64,000 nucleotides of DNA from JAWVFN01 sp963696625 (lineage in GTDB: Bacteria; Actinomycetota; Thermoleophilia; Solirubrobacterales; 70-9), in NCBI GenBank assembly GCA_963696625.1, contig CAVOKZ010000038.1, positions 62,001 through 126,000 of the forward strand, in the 5' to 3' direction. The notes beneath the pieces were generated by a model. The model did no database searches. It worked only from the letters and a program-made list of their open reading frames with translations, and had not been told where the DNA came from. Made by a program: the position numbers and the translations under genes. Shown here piece after piece: positions 57,700 through 64,000 of this stretch. Each line of letters starts with the position of its first letter. Position 1 is the first letter of the stretch.

Positions 57700-58533
57700 A
57701 TGCGTGCCAACCAGACATTTCTGATCTCCGGCGTAGCCGGCTTCGTCCTGCTCGCCGCGTTCTGGTTCCTAGTCCTCAGCCCCAAGCGCCAGGACGCCGC
57801 CGACCTCGAAACCAAGGTGGGTGAGCTCCGTGCCCAGGTCGCCGACCAGGAGCAGCAGATCGAGTTTGCGCGCGAGGCGAAGACCCAGTTCGCGACCAAC
57901 TACCGCAAGGTCGTGGCCCTCGGCAAGGCGACTCCCGAGAATGCCGACACCGCCGCCTTCCTGGTCGAGCTCAGCGCCCTCTCCAAGAGGTCGGGGGTGG
58001 AGTTCAGCGGGATCCACCTCGACGAGGGCTCCACCGCGGCTGCTCCGACTCCGGCGGCCGGCGTCGGAGCCGCCCCCGCTGTCACCTCGCAGCCGTCGAC
58101 CACGGGGACCCCGTCCGAAGCCGGTGACGCCTCAACGACTGCGAGTACGGCCCCTGCAACCGAGGCCAGTGCCTCGACGCTTGCGATCGGTGCCTCCGTT
58201 GGCCCTGCCGGGCTTTCCGTTCTCAAATACAGCCTCGTCTTCGGCGGCAACTTCTTCCAGATCGCCGACTTCATGGCGGGTGTCGACAGGCTGGTCAGCT
58301 CGAGCGGCGGGCGGGTCTCTGTCAACGGGCGCCTGACTACGGTCGACGGATTCAGTCTCAGCGGCAGCCAGGCCGAGGGCTTCCCGATGCTGAAAGCATC
58401 GGTGGCCGTCACCACGTATCTGACCCCGGCGGGCCAGGGGCTCAGCGCGGGCGCGAGTCCGTCGGCGCCGCCGGCGAGCCTTCCCGGCGAGACGCCGCAA
58501 CTCGCCGCGGGCGGGACCGGAGGCACGCCGTGA
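57700..58533 (+). CDS. pilO: type IV pilus assembly protein PilO
   Basis: 277 residues from ATG 57700. One membrane segment (FLISGVAGFVLLAAFWFLVLSP), then a coiled coil (DLETKVGELRAQVADQEQQIEFARE) and a PilO-type ferredoxin fold whose halves (FLVELSALSKRSGVEFSGI and LKYSLVFGGNFFQIADFMAGVDRLVSS) are split by a 60-residue Ala/Thr/Ser/Pro insert. It pairs with PilN in the alignment complex. Confidence 0.9.
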   Translation: MRANQTFLISGVAGFVLLAAFWFLVLSPKRQDAADLETKVGELRAQVADQEQQIEFAREAKTQFATNYRKVVALGKATPENADTAAFLVELSALSKRSGVEFSGIHLDEGSTAAAPTPAAGVGAAPAVTSQPSTTGTPSEAGDASTTASTAPATEASASTLAIGASVGPAGLSVLKYSLVFGGNFFQIADFMAGVDRLVSSSGGRVSVNGRLTTVDGFSLSGSQAEGFPMLKASVAVTTYLTPAGQGLSAGASPSAPPASLPGETPQLAAGGTGGTP

Positions 58534-59657
58534 ACCTCAAGGAGCTGCTGTTCACCGACGTCAAGGAGCTGCGCAAGAAGAAGGAGAAGGCGGAGGCGCC
58601 CGCGCCGGAACCGGTCGCGACGCCGAAGGTCGACGAGGCCGTGGCCGAAGAGCCGCGCAAGGTCGAGCCGGGCGCGATCGCTCCCGCAGCCGAGGAGCCG
58701 CCCAAGCCCAAGGCGCCGCGGGCGCGCAAGCCGAAGGCGCCGCGAGTGCGCAAGCCGAAGCTCGACGTCTCGAAGCTGCTGCCGCCGAAGCCCGACGCGA
58801 AGGCGGCCAAGCCGGCACCCTCGAAGCCGCCGAAGGCATCGAAGCCGCCGAGGATCAAGGCGCCACGGGTGAGCACGCCCGACATCAAACTGCCGCCGAC
58901 GGTCGCCGGAGCGATCGACAACCTGCGCGAGCGTGGCCTGCTGCCCGTCGCTCTGCTGCTCGTCGCCGCGATCGTCGCCGTCCCCTTCCTGCTCTCGGGC
59001 GGGTCGTCTTCGCCACCGCCCAAGTCCGAGCCCACCGCCGCGGCGACCGATGAGGCGATCGAGACCCAGCAGGCGGTCGTGCTCGCCGACAGCCCCGGCG
59101 TCCGCGAGTACAAGCGGCGACTCGACGGATCGCCCAAGGACCCGTTCGTCCAGCAGTTCCAGAACCCGGCGAGCGGCGGCGGCGGCGAGGCCACCGGCGT
59201 CGAGCAGGTCGGCGGCGGCACCGGCAGCGTCGAGCCCACCGGCACGGGCGGCGGCACGGGCGGCGCGGCCGCCACCCCGACCGGCTCGAAGGCGCCGAGC
59301 GGCGGCCTCTACCACTACGGCGCCGACATCTACGTCAGCGTCGCCGGCAAGAAGAACCCGAAGCTCTGGAAGAACGTCAAGCGGGCCACGCCGATCCCGA
59401 ACGAGAATGTCAAGGTCGCGGCCTTCGTCGGAGTCCCGATCGACAGGCCGAACGTGGCCACCTTCTTGGTCTCGAGCGACGTCCTTAAGATCGCCGGCAA
59501 GGGCCGCTGCACGCTCGGAGACGACGGCTGCGAGCTGATCTCGATCAAGATCGGCGAGCAGGTGAAGCTGACCGCTCCCAGCGGCGTCACCTACTCGATC
59601 AAGCTCGCCGACACCTACATCGTCCACGACGATGTCAAGTCGACGAGCACGCCTTAG
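58530..59657 (+). CDS. PilP-position protein: Lys/Pro-rich cytosolic arm, membrane segment, outside domain
   Basis: 375 residues, GTG start overlapping pilO by four bases. A long cytosolic arm (residues 1-130) of repeated KAPRARKPKAPRVRKPK-like units, one membrane segment (about 142-162), a Gly/Thr linker with DPFVQQF, and an outside domain (GGLYHYGADIYVSVAGKKNPKLWKNVKR to KIGEQVKLTAPSGVTYSIKLADTYIV). The place after pilO and the DPF motif suggest a PilP-like role, but PilP is normally a lipoprotein without a large basic arm. Confidence 0.7.
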   Translation: MNLKELLFTDVKELRKKKEKAEAPAPEPVATPKVDEAVAEEPRKVEPGAIAPAAEEPPKPKAPRARKPKAPRVRKPKLDVSKLLPPKPDAKAAKPAPSKPPKASKPPRIKAPRVSTPDIKLPPTVAGAIDNLRERGLLPVALLLVAAIVAVPFLLSGGSSSPPPKSEPTAAATDEAIETQQAVVLADSPGVREYKRRLDGSPKDPFVQQFQNPASGGGGEATGVEQVGGGTGSVEPTGTGGGTGGAAATPTGSKAPSGGLYHYGADIYVSVAGKKNPKLWKNVKRATPIPNENVKVAAFVGVPIDRPNVATFLVSSDVLKIAGKGRCTLGDDGCELISIKIGEQVKLTAPSGVTYSIKLADTYIVHDDVKSTSTP

Positions 59658-59699
59658 CGCGCGCGACCGCAGCCACGCTTCCGCCACTAGCCTGCCCGT

Positions 59700-60443
59700 G
59701 TGAGGGTTGGCAGCTATCAGTGGGCGCGGCAGACCGGCGGAGAGCTGACCTCGGCCGAGCGCCGGCGGCTGATCGGCGAGATCGCGCGCGCCTATCACCG
59801 GCTGCTGCTCGACCGGGCCCGCCTCGCGCTCGGGCGGGTCCCGGAGGCGGCGAAGGCGATCGGCGCCGAACCCGTCGAGCCGCCCGACTCAAAGCTCGCG
59901 CGCGAGGCCGAGGCCGCTTGCGCCGAGCAGCCGCAGTCGATCGTCGGGCACTGCTACCGGACCTGGATCTTCGGCACGGCGCTCGCCAAGCTCGACGCCA
60001 ACGAGCTCGATCGCGAGCTCTTCTACGTCGCCGCCCTTCTCCACGACGCCGGCATCGCCGAACCGGTCGCCGGCAGCGACTTCACGATCCGCGGGGCGGA
60101 GGAGGCGCTGGCGGTCGCCGACCGCAGCGGCGTCGACGGCGAGCGCGCCGCGCGCATCGCCGACGGCATCTGCGGGCACATCACCCCGGGGGCGAGCATC
60201 GAGACCGACGGCGAGATCGCCGTTTATGTCCAGGACGGGGCGCTCGCGGACCTCGCCGGGATCCGCACCTGGCAGGTTTCTCCCGAGCTGCGCCGCAGGG
60301 CGACCGCGCAGCACCCCAAGGGAGAGGTCGCCAAGGACGTCCAGCGAATGTGGCGGGCCGAGGCCAAGGCCGTGCCCAAGGGGCGCGCCGCGGTGCTCGA
60401 TCGCTGGGCTGCGTTCTCGCTCGTGGCTCGTTTCGGGCCATAG
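59700..60443 (+). CDS. HD-domain hydrolase
   Basis: 247 residues from GTG 59700, six bases after TAGCCT. HD metal motif: GHCYRTWIFGTAL, then YVAALLHDAGIAEPV (HD) and the late GHITPG histidine. Related to the cyanamide-hydratase/HDc group rather than HD-GYP (no GYP), so c-di-GMP cleavage is not supported. The last gene in the pilus strand; probably own transcript. Confidence 0.82.
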   Translation: MRVGSYQWARQTGGELTSAERRRLIGEIARAYHRLLLDRARLALGRVPEAAKAIGAEPVEPPDSKLAREAEAACAEQPQSIVGHCYRTWIFGTALAKLDANELDRELFYVAALLHDAGIAEPVAGSDFTIRGAEEALAVADRSGVDGERAARIADGICGHITPGASIETDGEIAVYVQDGALADLAGIRTWQVSPELRRRATAQHPKGEVAKDVQRMWRAEAKAVPKGRAAVLDRWAAFSLVARFGP

Positions 60444-60473
60444 CTTCACTTTCTGAAGCTTTGGCGCTATAAT
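60442..60473 (+). promoter_or_regulatory. hxlR promoter with overlapping operator
   Basis: TTCACT (60445-60450), 17 bases, TATAAT (60468-60473). A perfect inverted repeat AGCTTCA-CTTTC-TGAAGCT (60442-60460) covers the -35 region. HxlR regulators bind such repeats, so autoregulation is likely. Confidence 0.7.
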
Positions 60474-60522
60474 CGCGCTCGCGAGGGCGGAGAACCCCTT
60501 TTGACCATCCCTCGCTCACCCA

Positions 60523-60849
60523 ATGACCGATTCGAGTTGCCCCGTATGCCGGACCGCCGACGTTGTTTGCGGCAAGTGGACTCTCCTGGTGATCCGGGAC
60601 CTCGCCGAGGACAGCCAGCGCTTCTGTGAGCTCGAGCGCTCGCTCGAAGGCATCAGCCCCCGCACCCTGTCGCTGCGCCTGCGAGCCCTCGAGCAGGAGG
60701 GCATCGTCGAGCGCCGCACCTACCCCGAGGTCCCGCCCCGGGTCGAGTACGCGTTGACCGAGAAGGGCCGCGCGCTGGTGCCGTTGATCGAGAGCATGCG
60801 CAGCTACGGCAAGAACTGGCTACCGGCCGAAGAGCCGGTCGCCGCCTAG
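60523..60849 (+). CDS. HxlR family winged-helix regulator
   Basis: 108 residues. CPVCRTADVVCGKWTLLVIRDLAEDSQRFCELERSLEGISPRTLSLRLRALEQEGIVERR is the HxlR domain (C at the start, GKWTxLIxRxL). Family members sense oxidants or quinones through the cysteine. Leader of about 43 bases. The TAG stop is the left end of repeat copy A2. Target genes are not evident. Confidence 0.9.
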   Translation: MTDSSCPVCRTADVVCGKWTLLVIRDLAEDSQRFCELERSLEGISPRTLSLRLRALEQEGIVERRTYPEVPPRVEYALTEKGRALVPLIESMRSYGKNWLPAEEPVAA

Positions 60850-61011
60850 ATGAGTAGTTCCACGACCCCGCACGCCTGGACCGTGCGTGGCGCTTCGCAT
60901 CTCTTCGTCCTCGGGCTTGCCTGTGCCCCCGGCACAGGCTGCGCCCTGCGTCCTCGATCTGCTCGGCCACGCGCGCCCCAGGCGCACGCTGCCGTGGAAC
61001 TAATCATCTAG
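60846..61011. repeat. CTAG-bounded fold-back element, family A, full copy 2
   Basis: 166 bases, identical to copy 1 (10340-10505) except for one base at 60884. The left CTAG contains the TAG stop codon of hxlR (60847-60849). Near-identity over 50 kb distance points to recent spread. Confidence 0.92.
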
Positions 61012-61066
61012 CTGGGCGATCGATTGCACGTAAAGGGAGGTCTGGCCTGCGCGGGAAGCCTGGTGC

Positions 61067-61660
61067 ATGCCCGACGGTCCCCGCCGCAGGAACCCCGACG
61101 ACGCTGACCTGATCGCCTTCGCCGAGGCGGTCGGCAACTACTCCGACGTCGCCGCCGAAGCCGCGGGCGAGCGCGACGCCTACGCGCCGGCCACCGGCGA
61201 CGTCTTCGACTTCGAGGCCTCCGAGCCGTCCTCCCACCCCGGACCGGGGGCGGTAACGGCCACCCCCGAGATCAAGCCTCCAGACCCGGCCGAAGCCGAG
61301 CCGCGTCTCGCCGAGGCCATCGTGCCGCTGCTCGGCATGCGGATGGCGGTGGGGGAGATCGACCTCGGCTACGCCCGCCTGATCCAGGCCGGCGCGCTCG
61401 CCGACGCGCCCGACGAGATCGTCGGCGCCTCGGGCAACGTCTTCGCCGCCATCGAGTGCGGCCACGGCCCCCAGGCGCCCCACGCGGCCTCTGAGGGCCT
61501 GCGACGGGTCGTGACGACGCTCCGCCTGCTCAAGCGCGGAGGGGTGGGCCTCGCGGCCTACGGCTGGTCGCGCGACGCCGGCGCCTGGCAGCGCTTTCAG
61601 ACCGGTGCCGCCCGCCCCCGCCCCGGCGGCTTCGAGCTTCTCCAGCACCGACGCCGATGA
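61067..61660 (+). CDS. hypothetical protein, first part of a probably split gene
   Basis: 197 residues from ATG 61067. Acidic, with MPDGPRRRNPDDADLIAFAEAVGNYSDV at the start and GMRMAVGEIDLGYARLIQAGALADAPDEIVG later. No family recognised. The last part, RPGGFELLQ, joins smoothly to DADELTDLSKRIAERR in the next frame if one C near 61645 is dropped, so this and the next entry (61605-62564) are probably one gene of 498 residues. Confidence 0.55.
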   Translation: MPDGPRRRNPDDADLIAFAEAVGNYSDVAAEAAGERDAYAPATGDVFDFEASEPSSHPGPGAVTATPEIKPPDPAEAEPRLAEAIVPLLGMRMAVGEIDLGYARLIQAGALADAPDEIVGASGNVFAAIECGHGPQAPHAASEGLRRVVTTLRLLKRGGVGLAAYGWSRDAGAWQRFQTGAARPRPGGFELLQHRRR

Positions 61661-62564
61661 GCTCACCGACCTTTCCAAACGCATCGCCGAGCGCCGCGCG
61701 CGCACTCCCGCGTTTGCCTGGGCGCTCGCCCGCTTCGACCTCGGCGCCGAGCGGCCGAACCAGGTCGAGGCGCTGAGCGACTACCTGCTGGCCCTGCGGG
61801 CGCTGCTCGAGGGCGGCGGTCCGGCCAAGGCCGGCCTCGTCGCCCGCGCTGCCGCGCTGGTCGCCGGCGCCGCCGAGCGCGAGGTCGAGCGGGCCCGTGT
61901 CGAGCGCGCGATCGCGCTCGAGCGCAATCTCATGGCCGGCGAGCGGGTCGCACCCGGCAGCGGCTCGCCCTTGGAAGCGATTGCCGAGACCGAGGAGCTT
62001 CTGCGCACGCTGCTGCGCGGCATGGCGACCGGCGAGCTCGGCTCGGACCTGCGGATGACCGCCGACGAGATCCTGCTCGCCGACGGCCTCAGCGTCGGCG
62101 AGGGCTCCGCCGACATCCAGGGGGGGACCGCCGAGTGGCGGACGGTTGAGCCCGCGCCCGAGCGCTCGATCGCCGACGAGGAGACCAGGGAGTGGCAGAT
62201 TCCCGACCTCGACGAGGCCGAGCGGATCGTCGCTGAGCACGGCGAGCTGCGCGCCGCAGACACCTTCGACGACGACGCCACGCATGAGATCTCGGCGCCC
62301 GATCTGCTCGGGCCCGAAGGAGGATTCAATCCCCGCAGCGTCGAACCAAGCCCCATGGAGGAGTCCCGCAAGCCCGCTCCGCCCCCCTGGCTCGACGAGG
62401 AGACCGAACGCGACCTCGACTGGCCGGCGTTCGCCGGTCCCCGGCCCAAGGGCCAGAAGCGCCGCGTCGAGCTCAACGAGCGCGTCCGCTACCTCTTCCC
62501 CAAGGTCGACGACGACGACTGGTCGGTCGGCGAGCTCGGCGACCACCGGCGCAACTCGGCCTGA
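61605..62564 (+). CDS. hypothetical protein, second part of a probably split gene
   Basis: 319 residues counted from an internal GTG at 61605; the real coding part begins near DADELTDLSKRIAERRARTPAFAWALARFDLG. All-helical middle (SDYLLALRALLEGGGPAKAGLVARAAALV), acidic tail with NERVRYLFPKVDDDDWSVGELG. No known family. Convergent with the ArsA gene, four bases apart. Confidence 0.55.
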   Translation: MPPAPAPAASSFSSTDADELTDLSKRIAERRARTPAFAWALARFDLGAERPNQVEALSDYLLALRALLEGGGPAKAGLVARAAALVAGAAEREVERARVERAIALERNLMAGERVAPGSGSPLEAIAETEELLRTLLRGMATGELGSDLRMTADEILLADGLSVGEGSADIQGGTAEWRTVEPAPERSIADEETREWQIPDLDEAERIVAEHGELRAADTFDDDATHEISAPDLLGPEGGFNPRSVEPSPMEESRKPAPPPWLDEETERDLDWPAFAGPRPKGQKRRVELNERVRYLFPKVDDDDWSVGELGDHRRNSA

Positions 62565-62568
62565 CGGC

Positions 62569-63735
62569 TTACGTGACCCCGGCTTCGATCTTCTCGCGCT
62601 GCTCGGCGCTCTCGGCGAACAGGTAGCGGTTGATCTCGAGCAGTCCGGCGAGGTCGTGGACGTCCTCGTCGAGGTAGGGGACGCGGATCACGCGCTTCTG
62701 CTTCAGCTCGCGGGCGAGGTGCTCGATGTTGGCGGCGTCGCGCTCGGCGAGGGCGTGGAAGTCCTCGAAGTTGGCGACGACGCGTTTGGCGAGGTCGCCG
62801 TCCTTGACCGCCTTCTTGACCTCCTTGCGGAGGTCGCCCTGCGGCGCCGCGCCGTTCTCGCCTCCCGCGCCCGAGTGGTACTGGACCTTGTTGACGATTA
62901 CGCCGCCGACCGGGAGATTCGCCTCGACCAGCTTTCGGTGGAAATAGACGGCCTCGTCGATCGGCTCGCCCTGGGGGCCGCAGACGATCACGAACGTGGT
63001 CTCCTTGGCGCCGAGCAGCTCGGTGACGCGCTTGGCGCGCTCGCGGAAGCCGCCGACCATGCCGCTGAACGCCTCGAAGAACTCGGCGAGGTCGGAGAGC
63101 AGGTCGATGCCGACGATTCGCTTCAGCACCCCCAGCGCCATGCTCGAGCCGCGCCCGACCATCCGCGTCGCGAAGCCGGTCGGCTTCATGAACATCTGCA
63201 TGCCGCGCCCCTCGATGAAGTTGGTCAGCCGCTTGGGCGCGTCGAGGAAGTCGAGCGCGTTGCGCGAGGGCGGCGTGTCGAGCACGAGCACGTCCCACTC
63301 GCCGGTCGCGTGCAGCTCGAACAGCTTCTCCATCGCCATGTACTCCTGCGAGCCCGCGAGGGCGTTCGAGAGCTGCCTGTAGATGGAGTTCTCGAGGATG
63401 CGGTCGCGGGTCTCGGCGTCGGGGGCGTGCTTGCGCACCAGCTCGTCGAAGGTCGCCTTCGCGTCGAGCATCATCGCCCACAGCTCGCCTTCGACCTCGA
63501 CCCCCGCCTTGTTGAACAGGGCCGGATCGACCTTGCTGGGCTCGTTGCCGAGCTCCCTGAGCCCGAGCGAGTCGGCGAGGCGCTTCGCCGGGTCGATCGT
63601 GAGTACGACCACCCGCTTGCCCTGGGCCGCCAGGCCCGCCGCGATCGCCGCCGAGGTCGTCGTCTTGCCCACACCGCCCGAGCCGGCGCAGATGCAGATC
63701 TCCTTGCCCTCGACAATTTCTGCCACGCTCGCCAT
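62569..63735 (-). CDS. ArsA/Get3-family ATPase (second copy)
   Basis: 388 residues. Deviant Walker A GSGGVGKTTTSAAIAAGL, switch I TIDPAKRLADSLG, and the switch II region VLVLDTPPSRNALDFLD. No arsenite-binding cysteine set is evident, so it is closer to the actinobacterial ArsA-like pair than to true ArsA. The family uses ATP to move hydrophobic tails or metalloids. Begins seven bases after the first copy's stop. Confidence 0.9.
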   Translation of the reverse strand: MASVAEIVEGKEICICAGSGGVGKTTTSAAIAAGLAAQGKRVVVLTIDPAKRLADSLGLRELGNEPSKVDPALFNKAGVEVEGELWAMMLDAKATFDELVRKHAPDAETRDRILENSIYRQLSNALAGSQEYMAMEKLFELHATGEWDVLVLDTPPSRNALDFLDAPKRLTNFIEGRGMQMFMKPTGFATRMVGRGSSMALGVLKRIVGIDLLSDLAEFFEAFSGMVGGFRERAKRVTELLGAKETTFVIVCGPQGEPIDEAVYFHRKLVEANLPVGGVIVNKVQYHSGAGGENGAAPQGDLRKEVKKAVKDGDLAKRVVANFEDFHALAERDAANIEHLARELKQKRVIRVPYLDEDVHDLAGLLEINRYLFAESAEQREKIEAGVT

Positions 63736-63741
63736 ACGGGT

Positions 63742-63999
63742 CTACACCGCCCCCGCGAGGCGCTCGATGTCGGGCACGCCGAGCTGGGGCCTGAACACGA
63801 ACGGCAGGGTCTTGACCGGGGCCGAGACCGACTTCTTGAGGCGCTTCATCTGATCGCGCTGTGAGTTTGCCCGCCGGTGCTCGGAGAGCGCGGCGCGCAT
63901 CGCCCCGCGCGGGGCGCCCTCCGAGCGCTCGATCGCACGCTCGAGGGTCTTAGCCTCGGCCGAGTCGAAGCGCTCCGGGTAGAGCCCGTTGAGGTAGAC
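63742..63999 (-). CDS. ArsA-like ATPase (first copy; C-terminal part only)
   Basis: The last 85 residues of a gene running off the window edge: VYLNGLYPERFDSAEAKTLERAIE, then LKKSVSAPVKTLPFVFRPQLGVPDIERLAGAV. This resembles the C-terminus of ArsA-like ATPases, and tandem ArsA-like genes are standard in actinobacteria. The Walker motifs lie outside the window. Confidence 0.75.
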   Translation of the reverse strand, partial: VYLNGLYPERFDSAEAKTLERAIERSEGAPRGAMRAALSEHRRANSQRDQMKRLKKSVSAPVKTLPFVFRPQLGVPDIERLAGAV

Positions 64000-64000
64000 C

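Noticed and set aside
59700..60443. HD protein as a c-di-GMP phosphodiesterase (HD-GYP) linked to the pilA riboswitch
   Set aside because: The GYP motif and HD-GYP spacing are missing.
1..64000. tRNA, rRNA, CRISPR array, prophage or complete insertion sequence
   Set aside because: No cloverleaf, rRNA core, regularly spaced repeat, integrase or transposase was seen on either strand.

Overview
The window is about 70% GC with dense, often overlapping genes. The gene set points to a high-GC actinobacterium of the class Thermoleophilia (Solirubrobacterales/Gaiellales-like): two F420-type luciferase-like oxidoreductases, a three-gene proton-translocating transhydrogenase, ergothioneine genes (egtB, egtD), a DUF5679 zinc-ribbon protein, tandem ArsA-like ATPases, NHEJ-type DNA ligase parts on separate genes, and a complete type IV pilus locus. 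This placement is inferred from content and codon use; no rRNA or tRNA gene was seen.

Layout. 1-9.7 kb: FAD oxidoreductases, a GNAT enzyme, a class III cyclase-domain protein, a LigD-type 3'-phosphoesterase, a NUDIX hydrolase, an RTX-like secreted protein, an amidase, and a PAS/metallo-beta-lactamase pair behind a perfect CRP/GlxR-type site. 9.8-18.5 kb: cupredoxin lipoprotein, PlsC, DUF5679, thiolase, ECF sigma unit, MarR/MFS unit, acyl-CoA dehydrogenase. 18.5-27.6 kb: LhgO, stand-alone ATP-dependent DNA ligase and LigD polymerase domain, crotonase, thioesterase, pyruvate kinase, CtpE-like P-type ATPase. 27.7-34.5 kb: F420 enzyme, ABC exporter, pntAA-pntAB-pntB, and a Fic protein with an iterated operator. 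34.5-45.4 kb: prepilin-like protein, SDR, egtBD, MMPL/TetR divergon, second F420 enzyme, GlpX, YihY. 45.4-60.4 kb: principal sigma factor, DUF202, then the type IV pilus locus (pilT-like, thioredoxin-fold protein, pilB, pilT, pilC, pilA, pilD, pilM, pilN, pilO, a PilP-position protein) and an HD hydrolase. 60.5-64 kb: HxlR regulator, a hypothetical gene pair, two ArsA-like ATPases.

Main points for a second look. (1) A class I cyclic-di-GMP (GEMM-I) riboswitch lies directly before the pilA ribosome binding site, so the major pilin is probably controlled by c-di-GMP. (2) Short fold-back elements bounded by CTAG sit on TAG stop codons. Two lie between convergent genes and supply both stop codons; two other convergent pairs share a bare CTAG and look like empty sites. 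(3) At least three, perhaps four, genes have no usual start codon upstream of conserved sequence but have an ATC in the right place. (4) About twenty genes have a TAnnnT hexamer 6-10 bases before the start codon, a sign of widespread leaderless or nearly leaderless transcription, with two compact bidirectional promoters. (5) Six genes, including the principal sigma factor, carry single-base frameshifts, which suggests assembly indels. (6) Two candidate small transcripts are bounded by a promoter and a terminator, one of them in the rpoD leader.
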